Notes: generated by a model not told the origin, from the sequence alone. 64,000 nucleotides of DNA from Billgrantia aerodenitrificans (GCF_021404405.1 NZ_JABFTV010000001.1:62001-126000); one strand, 5' to 3'. Counted from the stretch's first letter, positions 1 through 11,733 are shown. Numbers and translations are program-made.

Positions 1-144
1 GCGATAGAGGGCGGCTTCGGAGACGCCCACCTGGCGCGCCAGCGCCGCGATGGTGATGCGTTTGCCGCTGTCTTCTTCCAGCATCAGGGCGAGCGCCTGC
101 AGGATCTGCTCGCGCCGGCTGGTGATCTGTGTAGCCTGCGTCAT
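1..144 (-). CDS. slmA: SlmA nucleoid-occlusion factor, N-terminal part (cut by window edge)
   Basis: The 48 visible codons, read from the ATG at 142-144, give the start of a TetR-type helix-turn-helix: a segment like SRREQILQALALMLEED, then ITIAALARQVGVSEAALYR. This is the SlmA pattern. SlmA binds chromosomal SBS sites and blocks FtsZ assembly over the nucleoid. The gene runs off the left edge, so the C-terminal dimerisation domain is not visible. It follows argB in the same direction after a stem-loop. Family identity is strong from the helix-turn-helix and the coaBC-dut-algC-argB context. A different TetR regulator is possible but less likely. Confidence 0.85.
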   Translation of the reverse strand, partial: MTQATQITSRREQILQALALMLEEDSGKRITIAALARQVGVSEAALYR

Positions 145-169
145 GTGGGTCTTCTGTTCTTCATGGCCG

Positions 170-206
170 GCGGATCCCCGCCCGGCATTGCCGGGCGGGG
201 ATCCGC
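170..206 (-). terminator. Perfect 17-bp stem-loop directly after argB
   Basis: Bases 170-186 and 190-206 are perfect reverse complements around a 3-nt spacer, and the hairpin begins at the base after the argB stop codon (207-209). It is very GC-rich but has no T-run on either strand. It may be an mRNA 3'-end stabiliser, a weak terminator or a processing site between argB and slmA rather than a full intrinsic terminator. Confidence 0.55.
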
Positions 207-2568
<2,362 letters not shown>

Positions 2569-2670
2569 AACGGTTCCTTGTCGGACAAGTGTGAATTCAT
2601 GTGCCTGGTTGCGAAGACCCTGCCGCAAGGCCCTCTCCTTGGGCCGTGTGCGGCAGCGTCGTGTCGGTCG

Positions 2671-3153
2671 TCAGTGGCGCCCCGAGCTGCCGAAGCCGCC
2701 TGCGCCACGCAGGCTGGCCTCGAAGTCGTCGACGACTTCCAGCTCGGCCTGGACCACCGGCACCAGGACATACTGGGCCAGACGCTCGAAGGGCTCCAGT
2801 ACGAACGGGGTGTTGCCACGGTTCCAGGTCGAGATCATCAGCTCGCCCTGGTAATCGGAGTCGATCAGTCCTACCAGGTTGCCCAGCACGATACCGTGCT
2901 TGTGACCGAGGCCCGAGCGCGGCAGGATCACGCCGGCCAGGCCCGGGTCGCCGATGTGGATGGCGAGTCCGGTGCGCACCAGCTCGCACTGGCCGGGCTC
3001 GATGGTCAGCGGCGCGTCGAGCAGGGCGCGCAGATCCATGCCGGCGGAACCCAGGGTGGCATATTGGGGCAGGAAATCGCGCAGACGCTCATCGAGCAGC
3101 TTGACCTCGAGGCGCGGCTTTGGGGCTTGGCGGACTGGCTGGGACTCGGACAT
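2671..3153 (-). CDS. dut: dUTP diphosphatase
   Basis: Hydrolyses dUTP to dUMP and pyrophosphate, keeping uracil out of DNA and feeding thymidylate synthesis. The 160-residue trimeric-type dUTPase shows its motifs in order: [20 protein letters not shown], the [10 protein letters not shown] catalytic-Asp strand, and the C-terminal glycine-rich [10 protein letters not shown] arm that closes over the active site. The start at 3151-3153 gives the normal length. The longer open frame overlaps coaBC and lacks homology. It lies 41 bp after coaBC and upstream of algC, the conserved dfp-dut arrangement. Confidence 0.96.
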   Translation of the reverse strand: MSESQPVRQAPKPRLEVKLLDERLRDFLPQYATLGSAGMDLRALLDAPLTIEPGQCELVRTGLAIHIGDPGLAGVILPRSGLGHKHGIVLGNLVGLIDSDYQGELMISTWNRGNTPFVLEPFERLAQYVLVPVVQAELEVVDDFEASLRGAGGFGSSGRH

Positions 3154-3194
3154 GGTCGTTCCGTCAGGTTGGCTGAATGTCTGGGTGAATCGCG

Positions 3195-4454
3195 TTAGTG
3201 AACGGGGTGCTCGGCCAGGCGGCTCAGGGCTTGTCTCAGCACGGCCCTGGCGAGTTCGAGCTTGGGCTGCGGCGGCAGGCTCTCGCCGCCTTCGCCCTGG
3301 CCGTCGCGCCACATCAGCAGGGCGGCGTTGTCGTCAGCACCGAAGCCGAGCCCCGCGGTCGAGACGTCGTTGGCCACGATCATGTCGAGCCGCTTGCGCT
3401 CGAGCTTGTCGCGGGCATAGGCCTCCAGGTCACGGGTCTCGGCGGCGAAGCCCACCACGAAGGGACGTCCACCTGCAGCGTCGCGTCGGTCGGCCACGGC
3501 CGCAATGATATCCGGATTCTTGATCAGCCTGAGCGTCAGGGTCTCCTCCCCCTCACGCTTCTTGATCTTGTGCTCCGCTGCCGTCTCGGCACGATAGTCG
3601 GCCACCGCCGCACAGCCGATGAAGATGTCGCACTCGCCGGCCAGTTGTTGGCTCGCCTCGTGCATCTGCAGCGCCGTCTCGACCTCAATGCGGGTCACGC
3701 CCGCAGGCGTCGGCAGGCTGACCGGGCCGCTGATCAGGCTGACCTTGGCGCCGAGCTCCGCAGCAGCGGCGGCCAGGGCGAAGCCCATCTTTCCTGAGCT
3801 ATGGTTGGAGAGATAGCGCACCGGGTCCAGCGGCTCGCGGGTGGGGCCGGCGGTGATCACAATATGCAGCCCCTGGGCGGCTGCCTGTCCCTTGCCGGGC
3901 GCCGTAAGCAGTTCGGCCGCGATTGCCTCAGGCTCGAGCATGCGCCCAGGGCCAACGTCGCCGCAGGCCTGATCGCCGCTGTCAGGCCCCAGCAGCCGCC
4001 AGCCGTCCTGTGCCAGGCGCTCGGCATTGCGCTGGGTGGCGACGTGGCGCCACATGGCCTGGTTCATGGCCGGTGCCATGACCTTCTCGGCTTCGCTGGC
4101 CAGGCACAGGGTCGTGAGCAGATCGTCGGCCATACCCTGAGCCAGGCGCGCCATCAGGTCGGCGGTGGCCGGAGCGATCAGGATGATGTCGGCCCAGCGG
4201 GCCAGTTCGATATGCCCCATGCCCGCCTCGGCCTCGGGGTCGAGCAGCGAGGTGCGCACCGGTTCGCCGGTCAGCGCCTGTAGCGTCAGCGGTGTGATGA
4301 AGGCCTGGGCGCCCTCGGTCATGACCACGCGTACTTCGCAGCCTGCCTGCTTGAGCAAGCGGGCGAGCTGAGCGCTCTTGTAGGCAGCAATGCCAGCGCT
4401 GATGCCGAGCAGAATGCGCCGGCCGGCAAGCCGATTGGCGGACTGCGTTGCCAT
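3195..4454 (-). CDS. coaBC: Bifunctional CoaBC: phosphopantothenoylcysteine synthetase/decarboxylase
   Basis: Carries out two consecutive coenzyme A steps: ligation of cysteine to 4'-phosphopantothenate (CTP-dependent, CoaB) and FMN-dependent decarboxylation (CoaC). The 419-residue protein has the N-terminal flavoprotein domain ([11 protein letters not shown], then the PAMNQAMW signature). The CoaB half begins near residue 200 with [22 protein letters not shown] and includes AVADYR. It is divergent from radC, leaving about 130 bp for promoters of both. It is probably the first gene of the coaBC-dut-algC-argB unit. Confidence 0.96.
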   Translation of the reverse strand: MATQSANRLAGRRILLGISAGIAAYKSAQLARLLKQAGCEVRVVMTEGAQAFITPLTLQALTGEPVRTSLLDPEAEAGMGHIELARWADIILIAPATADLMARLAQGMADDLLTTLCLASEAEKVMAPAMNQAMWRHVATQRNAERLAQDGWRLLGPDSGDQACGDVGPGRMLEPEAIAAELLTAPGKGQAAAQGLHIVITAGPTREPLDPVRYLSNHSSGKMGFALAAAAAELGAKVSLISGPVSLPTPAGVTRIEVETALQMHEASQQLAGECDIFIGCAAVADYRAETAAEHKIKKREGEETLTLRLIKNPDIIAAVADRRDAAGGRPFVVGFAAETRDLEAYARDKLERKRLDMIVANDVSTAGLGFGADDNAALLMWRDGQGEGGESLPPQPKLELARAVLRQALSRLAEHPVH

Positions 4455-4539
4455 GAGAATTTCCTGAACTGAAACCCGACCGCCTACCTTACCACTGCCG
4501 TTGAAGTTGCGCAGCCGCCGCCTTCGGTGAAGGTCGGTT

Positions 4540-4550
4540 ACAATGGCGGC
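4540..4550 (+). promoter_or_regulatory. Candidate -10 region for radC
   Basis: TACAAT at 4539-4544 is followed by a GGCGGC discriminator, about 43 bp before the radC start. The 11-mer ACAATGGCGGC recurs exactly upstream of trxB (18010-18020). I found no convincing -35 hexamer, so this is only a candidate. Confidence 0.35.
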
Positions 4551-4586
4551 CTACCGTTCAAAGGAAGCGTAGCAAGGAGACAGGGA

Positions 4587-5261
4587 ATGTCGATTCGCGA
4601 CTGGCCCGAGGGCGAGCGCCCGCGGGAAAAACTGCTGACGCTGGGGGCCGAGGCGCTCTCCGATGCCGAATTGCTGGCGATTTTCCTGCGCGTGGGGGTG
4701 GCGGGGCGCTCGGCGGTAGACCTCGCCCGCGACCTGCTCACGGCCTTCGGCGGCCTGCGCCAACTGCTCGAAGCCGACCAGACGCGCTTCTGCGCCGAGC
4801 GCGGCCTGGGGACGGCCAAGTTCGTGCAGCTACAGGCCACTCTCGAACTCTCCAAGCGCCACCTTGCCGCTCAGCTGGCCCGCGGCAATGCGCTGACCTC
4901 CCCCACCCTGGTGCGCGCCTACCTGGCCACCCAGTTGCGCCATCTTGGCCACGAGGAGTTCGCCGCGCTGTTTCTCGATACCCAGCACCGCGTGATCCGC
5001 TTCGAGTCGCTGTTCCGTGGCACCCTGGACAGCGCCTCGGTCTACCCGCGTGAGGTAGCGCGCCGGGCGCTGGAGCTGGGCGCCGGGGCGATCATCTTCG
5101 CCCACAACCACCCCTCAGGCGTGGCCGAACCCAGCGATGCCGACCGGCGCATCACCGAGCGGCTGCGTGAGGCGCTCTCGTTGTTCGAGATCCGGGTGCT
5201 GGATCACTTCGTCGTCGGCGATGGGGACGTGGTGTCTTTCGCCGAGCGAGGCTGGCTTTAG
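4587..5261 (+). CDS. radC: RadC family JAMM-domain protein
   Basis: A 224-residue protein of the DUF2466/RadC family. It has an N-terminal helix-hairpin-helix region and a C-terminal MPN/JAMM metallopeptidase-like fold with the metal motif [15 protein letters not shown] near residues 172-186. The historical DNA-repair name came from a mis-mapped mutation and the cellular role is unsettled. Start 4587 is chosen because AAGGAG at 4574-4579 is well spaced. It is divergent from coaBC and precedes rpmB-rpmG, an arrangement shared with Pseudomonas and E. coli. Confidence 0.93.
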   Translation: MSIRDWPEGERPREKLLTLGAEALSDAELLAIFLRVGVAGRSAVDLARDLLTAFGGLRQLLEADQTRFCAERGLGTAKFVQLQATLELSKRHLAAQLARGNALTSPTLVRAYLATQLRHLGHEEFAALFLDTQHRVIRFESLFRGTLDSASVYPREVARRALELGAGAIIFAHNHPSGVAEPSDADRRITERLREALSLFEIRVLDHFVVGDGDVVSFAERGWL

Positions 5262-5273
5262 GTGGGGAACCGG

Positions 5274-5300
5274 CTGCGCTCGGCCATGCGGCGTTGAACC
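5274..5300 (+). repeat. Fragment of the post-dnaE palindromic repeat
   Basis: A stretch beginning CTGCGCTCGGCCAT and ending GCGTTGAA matches 23 of 25 bases of the left part of the palindrome at 46931-47056. The rest of that palindrome is absent, so this looks like a truncated copy. It lies in the 387-bp radC-rpmB gap, which also holds repeat copy A and the rpmB promoter. Confidence 0.55.
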
Positions 5301-5353
5301 TTGCTTCGCAATGCCGATGCCACTCTCGATGACGCTGAGGGGCGCCGGTGGCA

Positions 5354-5430
5354 GGTCGGCGAGGAGGTCATTTGCCATGGATGGCAAATGTAGCGTCCAG
5401 GGATGGATTCACAGCGCCTCCTCGCCGACC
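5354..5430 (+). repeat. Palindromic intergenic repeat, copy A
   Basis: Mid-level arms at 5354-5367 and 5417-5430 are perfect 14-bp reverse complements. Inside is a perfect 9-bp hairpin, 5370-5378 with 5381-5389. The 27 bases after the inner hairpin (5390-5416) match the shared segment of the other four copies (10351, 19101, 43243, 47093). It contains no gene. It ends about 80 bp before the rpmB promoter. Confidence 0.85.
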
Positions 5431-5508
5431 TTTGCCGCCGGCAAAGCCCATAAGAGAGGAAAGCTTGCGGGAGAGGGGGTAAGGGAGTGTAGAATATGCG
5501 GCTACTTG

Positions 5509-5537
5509 TTGCCTGTAGGGGTGCACTCTGCTATAAA
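5509..5537 (+). promoter_or_regulatory. Promoter for rpmB-rpmG
   Basis: TTGCCT (5509-5514), a 17-bp spacer, then TATAAA (5532-5537) with an upstream TG making an extended -10. It sits about 110 bp before rpmB. A second possible -10 (TAGAAT, 5490-5495) lies upstream with poorer spacing. Confidence 0.7.
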
Positions 5538-5648
5538 GTGCAGCCTTTGAATTCCCTTGGGTCAAATGACAACGGGGTCGTTCCCGGTTTGCCCGACAGG
5601 TTTTGAACACTCAGGTTTGACCACCTGGCCAAGCGGTTGGAGGCTCCC

Positions 5649-5885
5649 ATGTCCAAAGTATGTCAGGTTACCGGCAAGCGCCCGGTGACTGGTAATAACG
5701 TTTCACACTCCCAGCGCAAGACCCGTCGTCGCTTCTTGCCGAACCTGCACACCCACCGTTTCTGGGTGGAGTCCGAGAACCGCTTCGTCAAGCTGCGGGT
5801 CTCCTCCAAGGGTATGCGCATCATCGACAAGAAGGGCATCGACGCGGTGCTCAGCGACATCCGCAAGCGCGGCGAAGCCGTCTAA
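5649..5885 (+). CDS. rpmB: 50S ribosomal protein L28
   Basis: A 78-residue basic protein of the large ribosomal subunit. It begins [20 protein letters not shown] and contains the [18 protein letters not shown] and [17 protein letters not shown] segments diagnostic of bacterial L28. GGAGG at 5639-5643 precedes the ATG with a 5-nt gap. Four extra in-frame codons upstream (MEAP) are not part of the family. It is co-transcribed with rpmG, 26 bp downstream. Confidence 0.98.
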   Translation: MSKVCQVTGKRPVTGNNVSHSQRKTRRRFLPNLHTHRFWVESENRFVKLRVSSKGMRIIDKKGIDAVLSDIRKRGEAV

Positions 5886-5911
5886 GCGACCAGATCAGGG
5901 AGTAAGCAGCC

Positions 5912-6067
5912 ATGCGTGACAAGATCAAGCTGGTGTCCAGTGCCGGTACCGGTCACTTCTACACCACCGACAAGAACAAGCGGAACACTCCGGACAAGCT
6001 CGAATTCAAGAAATTCGATCCGGTCGTCCGCAAGCACGTGATGTACAAGGAAGCCAAGATCAAGTAA
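5912..6067 (+). CDS. rpmG: 50S ribosomal protein L33
   Basis: A 51-residue ribosomal protein starting [19 protein letters not shown], typical of gammaproteobacterial L33. It lacks the CxxC zinc pairs found in the zinc-binding L33 paralogues, so it is the zinc-independent (C-minus) form. It follows rpmB by 26 bp with GGGAG upstream and is followed by an intrinsic terminator, so rpmB-rpmG is a two-gene unit. Confidence 0.98.
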   Translation: MRDKIKLVSSAGTGHFYTTDKNKRNTPDKLEFKKFDPVVRKHVMYKEAKIK

Positions 6068-6145
6068 GCCGATTCGGTGTCCGTCGCCAAGACGGGCGCC
6101 CTGGCGACTTGATGGCTTCCAGCCGCAGGTAGCAAGACCTGTCCT

Positions 6146-6173
6146 CCTGAACCCGGTTTTTACCGGGTTCAGG
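6146..6173 (+). terminator. Terminator after rpmG
   Basis: An 11-bp perfect stem (6146-6156 with 6163-6173) around a T-rich loop, followed by a moderately T-rich tail. It separates rpmB-rpmG from mutM. Confidence 0.7.
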
Positions 6174-6199
6174 CGTATCTATTTCCGGGATTTTTCACC

Positions 6200-7033
6200 A
6201 TGCCCGAGCTTCCCGAAGTCGAAACCACCCGGCGCGGCATCGCCCCCCACGTGGAAGGGCGCGAGATCGTCGAGGCGATCGTGCGCCAACCGCGGTTGCG
6301 CGTGCCGGTGCCCGAGGACTTCATCGAGCGCCTGGTGGGCTCGCGCATCGGCACTCTCTCTCGCCGCGCCAAGTACCTGCTGCTGCCGATCGAGGGTGAG
6401 GGAAAAGCGAGCGCCGGCAGCCTGATCTGGCATCTGGGCATGTCGGGTAGCCTGCGCATTGCCCGGCTGGGTGAGCTGCCGAAGAAGCACGATCACGTCG
6501 ACCTGGTGTTCGACGACGGCGCCATCCTGCGTTACCACGACCCGCGCCGCTTTGGCTTCGTCGACTGGCTGGCCGGCAGCGCCGAGCGTGACCCACGGCT
6601 GGCGAACCTGGGGCCGGAACCGCTGTCCGACGCCTTCGACGGTGAACGCCTCTACCAACTCTCCCGGGGCCGGCGCATGGCAGTCAAGCCGTTCCTGATG
6701 GACAATGCCGTGGTGGTGGGCGTGGGCAACATCTACGCCAGCGAGGCGCTGTTCCTGGCCGGCATCGACCCGCGCCGGGCGGCGGGGCGCATCTCCCGCG
6801 ATCGCTACGAGCGCCTGGCGGCAGCCATCCGCGAGGTGCTGGCCGCCGCCATCACCCAAGGCGGGACGACGTTGCGCGACTTCGTCAGCGGCACCGGCGA
6901 GCCGGGCTACTTCAAGCAGCGCCTCAACGTATACGGCCGCCACGGCCAGGGCTGCCTGCGCTGCAACGGCGAGCTGCGGCTGGTGACGCTGGGCCAGCGG
7001 GCCAGTGTCTTCTGCCCCTCTTGCCAAACATGA
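6200..7033 (+). CDS. mutM: Formamidopyrimidine-DNA glycosylase
   Basis: Removes 8-oxoguanine and formamidopyrimidines from DNA and nicks the abasic site. The 277-residue protein begins [12 protein letters not shown], whose N-terminal proline is the Schiff-base nucleophile and Glu3 the acid. It carries the conserved RRAKYL lysine, the [19 protein letters not shown] helix-two-turn-helix region, and a C-terminal zinc finger (CLRC near 253-256, CPSC near 272-275). The next gene starts about 20 bp downstream in the same direction. Confidence 0.97.
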   Translation: MPELPEVETTRRGIAPHVEGREIVEAIVRQPRLRVPVPEDFIERLVGSRIGTLSRRAKYLLLPIEGEGKASAGSLIWHLGMSGSLRIARLGELPKKHDHVDLVFDDGAILRYHDPRRFGFVDWLAGSAERDPRLANLGPEPLSDAFDGERLYQLSRGRRMAVKPFLMDNAVVVGVGNIYASEALFLAGIDPRRAAGRISRDRYERLAAAIREVLAAAITQGGTTLRDFVSGTGEPGYFKQRLNVYGRHGQGCLRCNGELRLVTLGQRASVFCPSCQT

Positions 7034-7055
7034 TCCCCATTCCATGAGACCGACC

Positions 7056-8246
7056 ATGACCCAGACCCTGCGCCTCAAGAAGAACGCCGACCGCCGCCTC
7101 AAGGCCGGCCACCTGTGGCTCTACTCCAACGAGGTCGACATCGAGGCCACGCCGCTCAAGGGCCTCGAGCCGGGCGCCCAGGTGGTGGTCGAAGCCGCCA
7201 ACGGCAAGGCCATGGGCGTGGCCTACGTCAATCCCAACTCGCTGATCTGCGCCCGGGTGGTGTCGCGCGATCCCAACATGCGTCTCGACCGCTCGCTGCT
7301 GGTGCACCGCTTCAACCAGGCGCTGTCGCTGCGTCAACGCCTCTATGCCAAGCCGTTCTACCGGCTGGTGCACGGCGAGGGCGACCTGCTGCCGGGGCTA
7401 GTGGTGGACCGCTTCGACGATGTGCTCGTGGTGCAGCTCAACACCCTTGGCATGGAGCGCCTCGCCGAGGAGGTCGTCGCCGCACTGGACAAGGTGGTGT
7501 CACCGCGGGTCATCGTGTTCAAGAACGACTCCTCCGGGCGGCGCCAGGAGCAGCTCGAGCGTCAGGTCACCCTGGCCAAGGGCGAGCTCGACGGCCCGGT
7601 GCTGATGGAAGAGAACGGCGTGCGCTTCCACGCTCCGGTGCTCGACGGCCAGAAGACCGGCTGGTTCTACGATCACCGCGCCAACCGCGCCTGGCTCAAC
7701 GGCCTGGTGGCCGGCAAGCGGGTACTGGACCTGTTCAGCTACATCGGCGGCTGGGGCGTACAGGCGGCGGCTCACGGCGCCAGCGAAGTGCTGTGCGTGG
7801 ACGCCAGCGCCCAGGCCCTGGAGCGGGTGGCCGAGAACGCGGCCCTCAACGGCCTGCACGAGCAGGTGGCGGTGGGCGAGGCCGATGCCTTCGAGGCGCT
7901 GGCCGCACTCAAGGCCGACGGCGAGCAGTTCGATGTGGTGATCCTCGACCCGCCGGCGTTCATCAAGAAGCGCAAGGACATCCCCAACGGCGAACGCGCC
8001 TACGCCAAACTCAACCGCGATGCGATGCGCCTGCTGGGCCGCGACGGCCTGCTGCTGTCGGCATCCTGCTCCATGCACCTGGCCCCCGAGCGGCTGGTGG
8101 ACGTGGTGCGCGGTGCGGTGCGCCACCAGGACCGTCACGGTCAGATCGTCTATCAGGGCCATCAGGCGGCGGACCACCCGGTGCATCCGGCGATCCCGGA
8201 AACCGCTTACCTGAAGGCTTTGGGCGTCCGCGTCTTCCGGGATTGA
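7056..8246 (+). CDS. rlmI: Class I SAM-dependent rRNA methyltransferase, RlmI type
   Basis: A 397-residue protein with an N-terminal PUA domain (KNADRRLKAGHLWLYSNEVD) and a C-terminal Rossmann methyltransferase with the SAM loop LDLFSYIGGWGVQAA and the catalytic motif DPPAFIKKR. RlmI makes 5-methylcytosine in 23S rRNA; the exact target base is inferred from family. The start could be 7056 or the in-frame ATG at 7044; homology begins just after 7056. It follows mutM closely and precedes the DUF2007 gene by 1 bp, so it is probably co-transcribed. Confidence 0.85.
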   Translation: MTQTLRLKKNADRRLKAGHLWLYSNEVDIEATPLKGLEPGAQVVVEAANGKAMGVAYVNPNSLICARVVSRDPNMRLDRSLLVHRFNQALSLRQRLYAKPFYRLVHGEGDLLPGLVVDRFDDVLVVQLNTLGMERLAEEVVAALDKVVSPRVIVFKNDSSGRRQEQLERQVTLAKGELDGPVLMEENGVRFHAPVLDGQKTGWFYDHRANRAWLNGLVAGKRVLDLFSYIGGWGVQAAAHGASEVLCVDASAQALERVAENAALNGLHEQVAVGEADAFEALAALKADGEQFDVVILDPPAFIKKRKDIPNGERAYAKLNRDAMRLLGRDGLLLSASCSMHLAPERLVDVVRGAVRHQDRHGQIVYQGHQAADHPVHPAIPETAYLKALGVRVFRD

Positions 8247-8247
8247 A

Positions 8248-8562
8248 ATGAGCGGCTACGTGCGCGTCTTCGCCCACTCCAATGCGCTGCTGGTCAGCCA
8301 CGTACGCAACGTGCTGGACGCGGCGGGCATCCCCGTGGAGCTGCGCAACATGGTGTTGGGCGGCGGCGCGGGCGAGCTGCCCCTGGGCGAATGCGAGCCC
8401 GAGGTGTGGGTGGCGGTGCACAACCGTGAGCGTGCCGAGGCGTTGATCCAAGCGGCCCTGTCCGGCGCTGCCGACGCACCGGTCTGGCGCTGCCCCCACT
8501 GCGGCGAAGCGCTGGAGGGCGTATTCGATACCTGCTGGCGCTGCGGCACGTCCAAGACCTGA
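8248..8562 (+). CDS. DUF2007 protein with C-terminal zinc ribbon
   Basis: A 104-residue protein. The N-terminal 75 residues match the DUF2007 putative signal-transducing fold (YVRVFAHSNALLVSHVRNVLDAAGIPVEL, read in pieces). The C-terminus has CPHC and CWRC, a four-cysteine zinc ribbon. The ATG follows the stop of the methyltransferase gene by one base, implying translational coupling. No specific function is known for the family. Assignment to DUF2007 is from pattern recognition. Confidence 0.75.
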   Translation: MSGYVRVFAHSNALLVSHVRNVLDAAGIPVELRNMVLGGGAGELPLGECEPEVWVAVHNRERAEALIQAALSGAADAPVWRCPHCGEALEGVFDTCWRCGTSKT

Positions 8563-8581
8563 ACCTGCAAGGGAGTGCACC

Positions 8582-9022
8582 ATGACACAGGAGTGGGACC
8601 TTCCCGATCCGTTCGTGATCGAACTCGAGGTGCAGGCCTCGGCCATCGACGAGTACTGTCACGCCAACAATGCCGCCTACCTGCGCTGGGTCGAGCAGGT
8701 GAGCTGGGCGCATTCGGAGCATCTCGGCCTCGATCTGGCGCGCTATCGTGAGCTGGACCGGGCCATGGCCGTGCACCGCCACGAACTCGACTACCTGGCG
8801 CCTGCCTTCGAGGGAGAGCGCCTGACGCTTGCCACCTGGATCGTCGGCTGCGACGGCCGCCTGACCCTGACCCGCCGCTTCCAGCTCGTTCGACCCGCCG
8901 ACGGTCGCACTCTGCTGCGCGCTCGCACCCGCTTCGCCTGTATCGAACTCTCCAGCGGTCGGCCACGCCGCCTGCCCGAGGAGTACGTGGCGATCTACGG
9001 TGGCGCGCTGGTGGCCGAGTGA
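8582..9022 (+). CDS. Hot-dog fold acyl-CoA thioesterase
   Basis: A 146-residue 4HBT/YbgC-like thioesterase. The segment HANNAAYLRWVEQVSW near residues 25-40 matches the family helix with the conserved asparagine, and HELDYLAPAFEGERL follows as the central strand. It should hydrolyse an acyl-CoA, but the substrate cannot be read from sequence. It starts 19 bp after the DUF2007 gene behind AAGGGAG and ends at a weak stem-loop. It is probably the last gene of the mutM unit. Confidence 0.8.
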   Translation: MTQEWDLPDPFVIELEVQASAIDEYCHANNAAYLRWVEQVSWAHSEHLGLDLARYRELDRAMAVHRHELDYLAPAFEGERLTLATWIVGCDGRLTLTRRFQLVRPADGRTLLRARTRFACIELSSGRPRRLPEEYVAIYGGALVAE

Positions 9023-9023
9023 G

Positions 9024-9046
9024 GCGTGATTTTTTTGTCATCACGC
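9024..9046 (+). terminator. Weak terminator-like hairpin after the thioesterase gene
   Basis: A 7-bp stem (9024-9030 with 9040-9046) with a T-rich loop, overlapping the stop codon region and followed by TCTTAAAAATAA. It could terminate the upstream unit weakly. Confidence 0.4.
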
Positions 9047-9205
9047 TCTTAAAAATAACGATTTTCTGCTGCTCTGGCCTTGAGAATGGATTTTTGCCGT
9101 TCTTTACCGTTGGTACTTCGTGTATGGACTGACTGTGCTGTAATGGGCGTGACGATCCCCTGACAAGGACGATCCCTAACAAGACAGCGCCGTTGGAGGT
9201 ACCCC

Positions 9206-10321
9206 ATGAAGATCGCCGTGCCGAAGGAAATCAAGAACCATGAGTATCGCGTCGCCCTGACTCCCACCGGAGCGCGGGAGCTGGCGGCGCGTGGCCATTC
9301 GGTGACCGTTCAGGTGGGGGCCGGGGAAGGAGCGGGCTTCGCCGATACCGACTATGAAGCGGCAGGCGCCCGGCTCGAGGCCGACGTCGATACCCTGTGG
9401 GGCGAGGCCGAGCTGATCCTCAAGGTCAAGGAGCCGCAACCGGAAGAGGTGGCGCGGCTCTCCCGCGGCCAGACCCTGTTCACCTACCTGCACCTGGCGG
9501 CCGAGGAGAAGCTGACCCGCGGCCTGATGGAGAGCGGGGCCACCTGCATCGCCTACGAGACCGTGACCGACCGCCAGGGCGGCCTGCCGCTGCTGGCGCC
9601 GATGAGCACCGTGGCCGGTCGCATGGCCATTCAGGCCGGCGCTCACAGTCTGGAAAAGGCCCAGGGCGGCTCCGGTGTGCTGCTGCCCGGCGTGCCCGGC
9701 GTGGCGCCGGGCAGGGTGACCGTGATCGGCGGCGGTGTGGTGGGCGAGAACGCCGCGCGCATGGCATTGGGCCTGGGTGCCGAGGTCAGCGTGCTGGACA
9801 AGTCGATTGCGCGCCTCGAAGTGCTCGACGACCGCTACCAGGGGCGTATGAAGACCATCTTCTCCACCGCCGACGCCATCGACGAGGCGGTGCGCGAGAG
9901 CGACCTGATCGTGGGTGCCGTGCTGATTCCCGGCGCCGCCGCGCCCAAGCTGATCACCCGGGCCATGCTCGCCGACATGAAGCCCGGCAGCGTGCTGGTG
10001 GACGTCGCCATCGACCAGGGCGGCTGCTTCGAGACCAGCAAGCCTACCACCCACGCCGAGCCGACCTACGTGGTCGACGGTATCGTCCACTACTGCGTGG
10101 CCAACATGCCGGGTGCGGTGGCGCGTACCTCGACCCAGGCGCTGACCAACGCCACCCTGCCGTTCGTCATCGCCCTGGCCGACAAGGGCTGGAAGCGGGC
10201 GCTGGCCGACGATGCCCACTTCCTGCCCGGGCTCAACGTCCACGACGGGCAGATCACCTACCGCGCCGTGGCCGAGGCTTTCGGCCTGGAATCTGTCGAT
10301 CCCGCCACTCTGGTGCGATGA
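9206..10321 (+). CDS. ald: Alanine dehydrogenase
   Basis: Reversible NAD-dependent oxidative deamination of L-alanine to pyruvate. The 371-residue protein starts [20 protein letters not shown], the conserved N-terminal signature with the pyruvate-binding arginine and lysine. It has [12 protein letters not shown], then the Rossmann NAD site [22 protein letters not shown] near residues 173-194. GGAGG precedes the ATG. It is a single gene: a repeat element (copy B) follows, and a 183-bp AT-richer region precedes it. That region may contain the promoter (TGTAAT at about 9138-9143), which I could not pair with a clear -35. Confidence 0.96.
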   Translation: MKIAVPKEIKNHEYRVALTPTGARELAARGHSVTVQVGAGEGAGFADTDYEAAGARLEADVDTLWGEAELILKVKEPQPEEVARLSRGQTLFTYLHLAAEEKLTRGLMESGATCIAYETVTDRQGGLPLLAPMSTVAGRMAIQAGAHSLEKAQGGSGVLLPGVPGVAPGRVTVIGGGVVGENAARMALGLGAEVSVLDKSIARLEVLDDRYQGRMKTIFSTADAIDEAVRESDLIVGAVLIPGAAAPKLITRAMLADMKPGSVLVDVAIDQGGCFETSKPTTHAEPTYVVDGIVHYCVANMPGAVARTSTQALTNATLPFVIALADKGWKRALADDAHFLPGLNVHDGQITYRAVAEAFGLESVDPATLVR

Positions 10322-10350
10322 AGACTGAGGTATGCGAGGGCGTCGAGGTA

Positions 10351-10455
10351 GGGTCCGGGGACAGGTCGAAGCGGAGATCATTCTTCATGGATGAAGAATG
10401 TAGCGCCCAGGGATGGGTTCACAGCGTCTCCGCGTAGTGCCTGTCGCCGGGACCC
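10351..10455 (+). repeat. Palindromic intergenic repeat, copy B
   Basis: Outer arms 10351-10365 and 10440-10455 are near-perfect reverse complements. Middle arms 10371-10377 and 10427-10433 are perfect. The inner 9-bp hairpin is 10380-10388 with 10391-10399. The inner stem sequence (ATTCTTCAT) differs from copies A and D but pairs perfectly, so changes are compensated. The 27-nt conserved segment lies at 10400-10426. Confidence 0.85.
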
Positions 10456-10580
10456 TTCCGGTCGTAGCAACGTCTCACGGCCATGAGGAATCTCTTTTCG
10501 GGGTGGTCTCTGCCAGGTCGCCTTGACCGCCCCCTCGCGTTACCATAGCGGGCATTTCCGACAAGCAGAGTCCGCTTTCC

Positions 10581-11606
10581 ATGAGTGCAGCTTCCCAGAA
10601 GACACGCGTTCTCACCGGTATCACCACCACCGGTACACCGCACCTCGGCAACTACGTCGGTGCCATCAAGCCCGCCATCGCCGCGAGCCAGGACCCGAGC
10701 GTGCAGTCCTACTACTTTCTCGCCGACCTGCACGCACTGATCAAGTGCCAGGACCCGCAGCGGGTGCAGGAGTCGCGCCTGGAGATCGCCGCCACCTGGC
10801 TGGCGCTGGGGCTCGATACCGACAACGCCATCTTCTACCGCCAGTCGGACATTCCCGAGATCCCCGAACTCACCTGGATGCTCTCCTGCGTGTGCGCCAA
10901 GGGCCTGATGAATCGCGCCCACGCCTATAAGGCGGCGGTGGCCGAGAACGAGGCCGCCGGCAACCAGGACCCCGACAAGGGCATCACCATGGGCCTGTTC
11001 GGCTACCCGGTGCTGATGGCCGCCGACATCCTCATGTTCAACGCCCACAAGGTGCCGGTGGGGCGTGACCAGATCCAGCACATCGAGATGGCCCGCGACA
11101 TCGGCGGGCGCTACAACCACCTGTTCAAGGGCGAATACTTCACCCTGCCCGAGGCGGTGGTCGACGACGAGGTGGCAGTGCTCAACGGTCTCGATGGGCG
11201 CAAGATGTCCAAGAGCTACAACAACACTATCCCGCTGTTCGTCTCCGAGAAGAAGCTTCTCAAGCTGGTGCGCAAGATCAAGACCAACTCGCTGGAGCCC
11301 GGCGAGCCCAAGGACCCGGAAGGCTGCACCCTGTTCCAGATCTACTCCGCTTTCGCCAGCCGCGAGGAGCGCGAAGCGATGCGTGCCGAGTACGCCAACG
11401 GCATCGGCTGGGGCGAGGCCAAGAACCGCCTGTTCGAGCAGCTCGACACTCAGCTGCGCGAACCGCGGGAGCGCTACCAGGCGCTGATGGAGGACCCCGG
11501 CCACATCGAGAGCGTGCTGCAGAAGGGCGCCGAACGAGCCCGCGCCGAGGCCGCGCCGTTCATGGACAAGCTGCGCCAGGCCGTGGGCCTGGGACGTTTC
11601 GTCTAA
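10581..11606 (+). CDS. trpS: Tryptophanyl-tRNA synthetase
   Basis: Charges tRNA-Trp. The 341-residue class Ic synthetase begins TGITTTGTPHLGNYVGAIKP, containing the PHLGN form of the HIGH motif. It has the tryptophan-pocket GRDQIQHIEMARDI and the GRKMSKSYNNTI catalytic loop near residues 207-218. Length and motifs fit the bacterial family. A -10-like TACCAT at 10541-10546 lies 35 bp upstream. It is followed by a GC-rich hairpin. Confidence 0.97.
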   Translation: MSAASQKTRVLTGITTTGTPHLGNYVGAIKPAIAASQDPSVQSYYFLADLHALIKCQDPQRVQESRLEIAATWLALGLDTDNAIFYRQSDIPEIPELTWMLSCVCAKGLMNRAHAYKAAVAENEAAGNQDPDKGITMGLFGYPVLMAADILMFNAHKVPVGRDQIQHIEMARDIGGRYNHLFKGEYFTLPEAVVDDEVAVLNGLDGRKMSKSYNNTIPLFVSEKKLLKLVRKIKTNSLEPGEPKDPEGCTLFQIYSAFASREEREAMRAEYANGIGWGEAKNRLFEQLDTQLREPRERYQALMEDPGHIESVLQKGAERARAEAAPFMDKLRQAVGLGRFV

Positions 11607-11638
11607 CCTTCGAAGCTGACCTTGGAAGGGAGTTGAAC

Positions 11639-11658
11639 GGGGCGCCTGCGGGCGCCCC
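11639..11658 (+). terminator. GC-rich hairpin after trpS
   Basis: A perfect 8-bp stem (11639-11646 with 11651-11658) and 4-nt loop located 33 bp after the trpS stop. There is no T-run, so it is a weak or Rho-assisted terminator at best. Confidence 0.4.
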
Positions 11659-11733
11659 GCTGCGTTGGGTGCACGCTGGCGGACTGCGGCCGAACTTGCC
11701 AAGCTGCAGGGGCAACTCGAAAGGAGAAGTTTC

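Noticed and set aside
4527-4586. Extended N-terminus of RadC starting at 4527
   Set aside because: Overlaps the candidate -10 region, lacks a ribosome site and adds residues not seen in the family, while the ATG at 4587 has AAGGAG.
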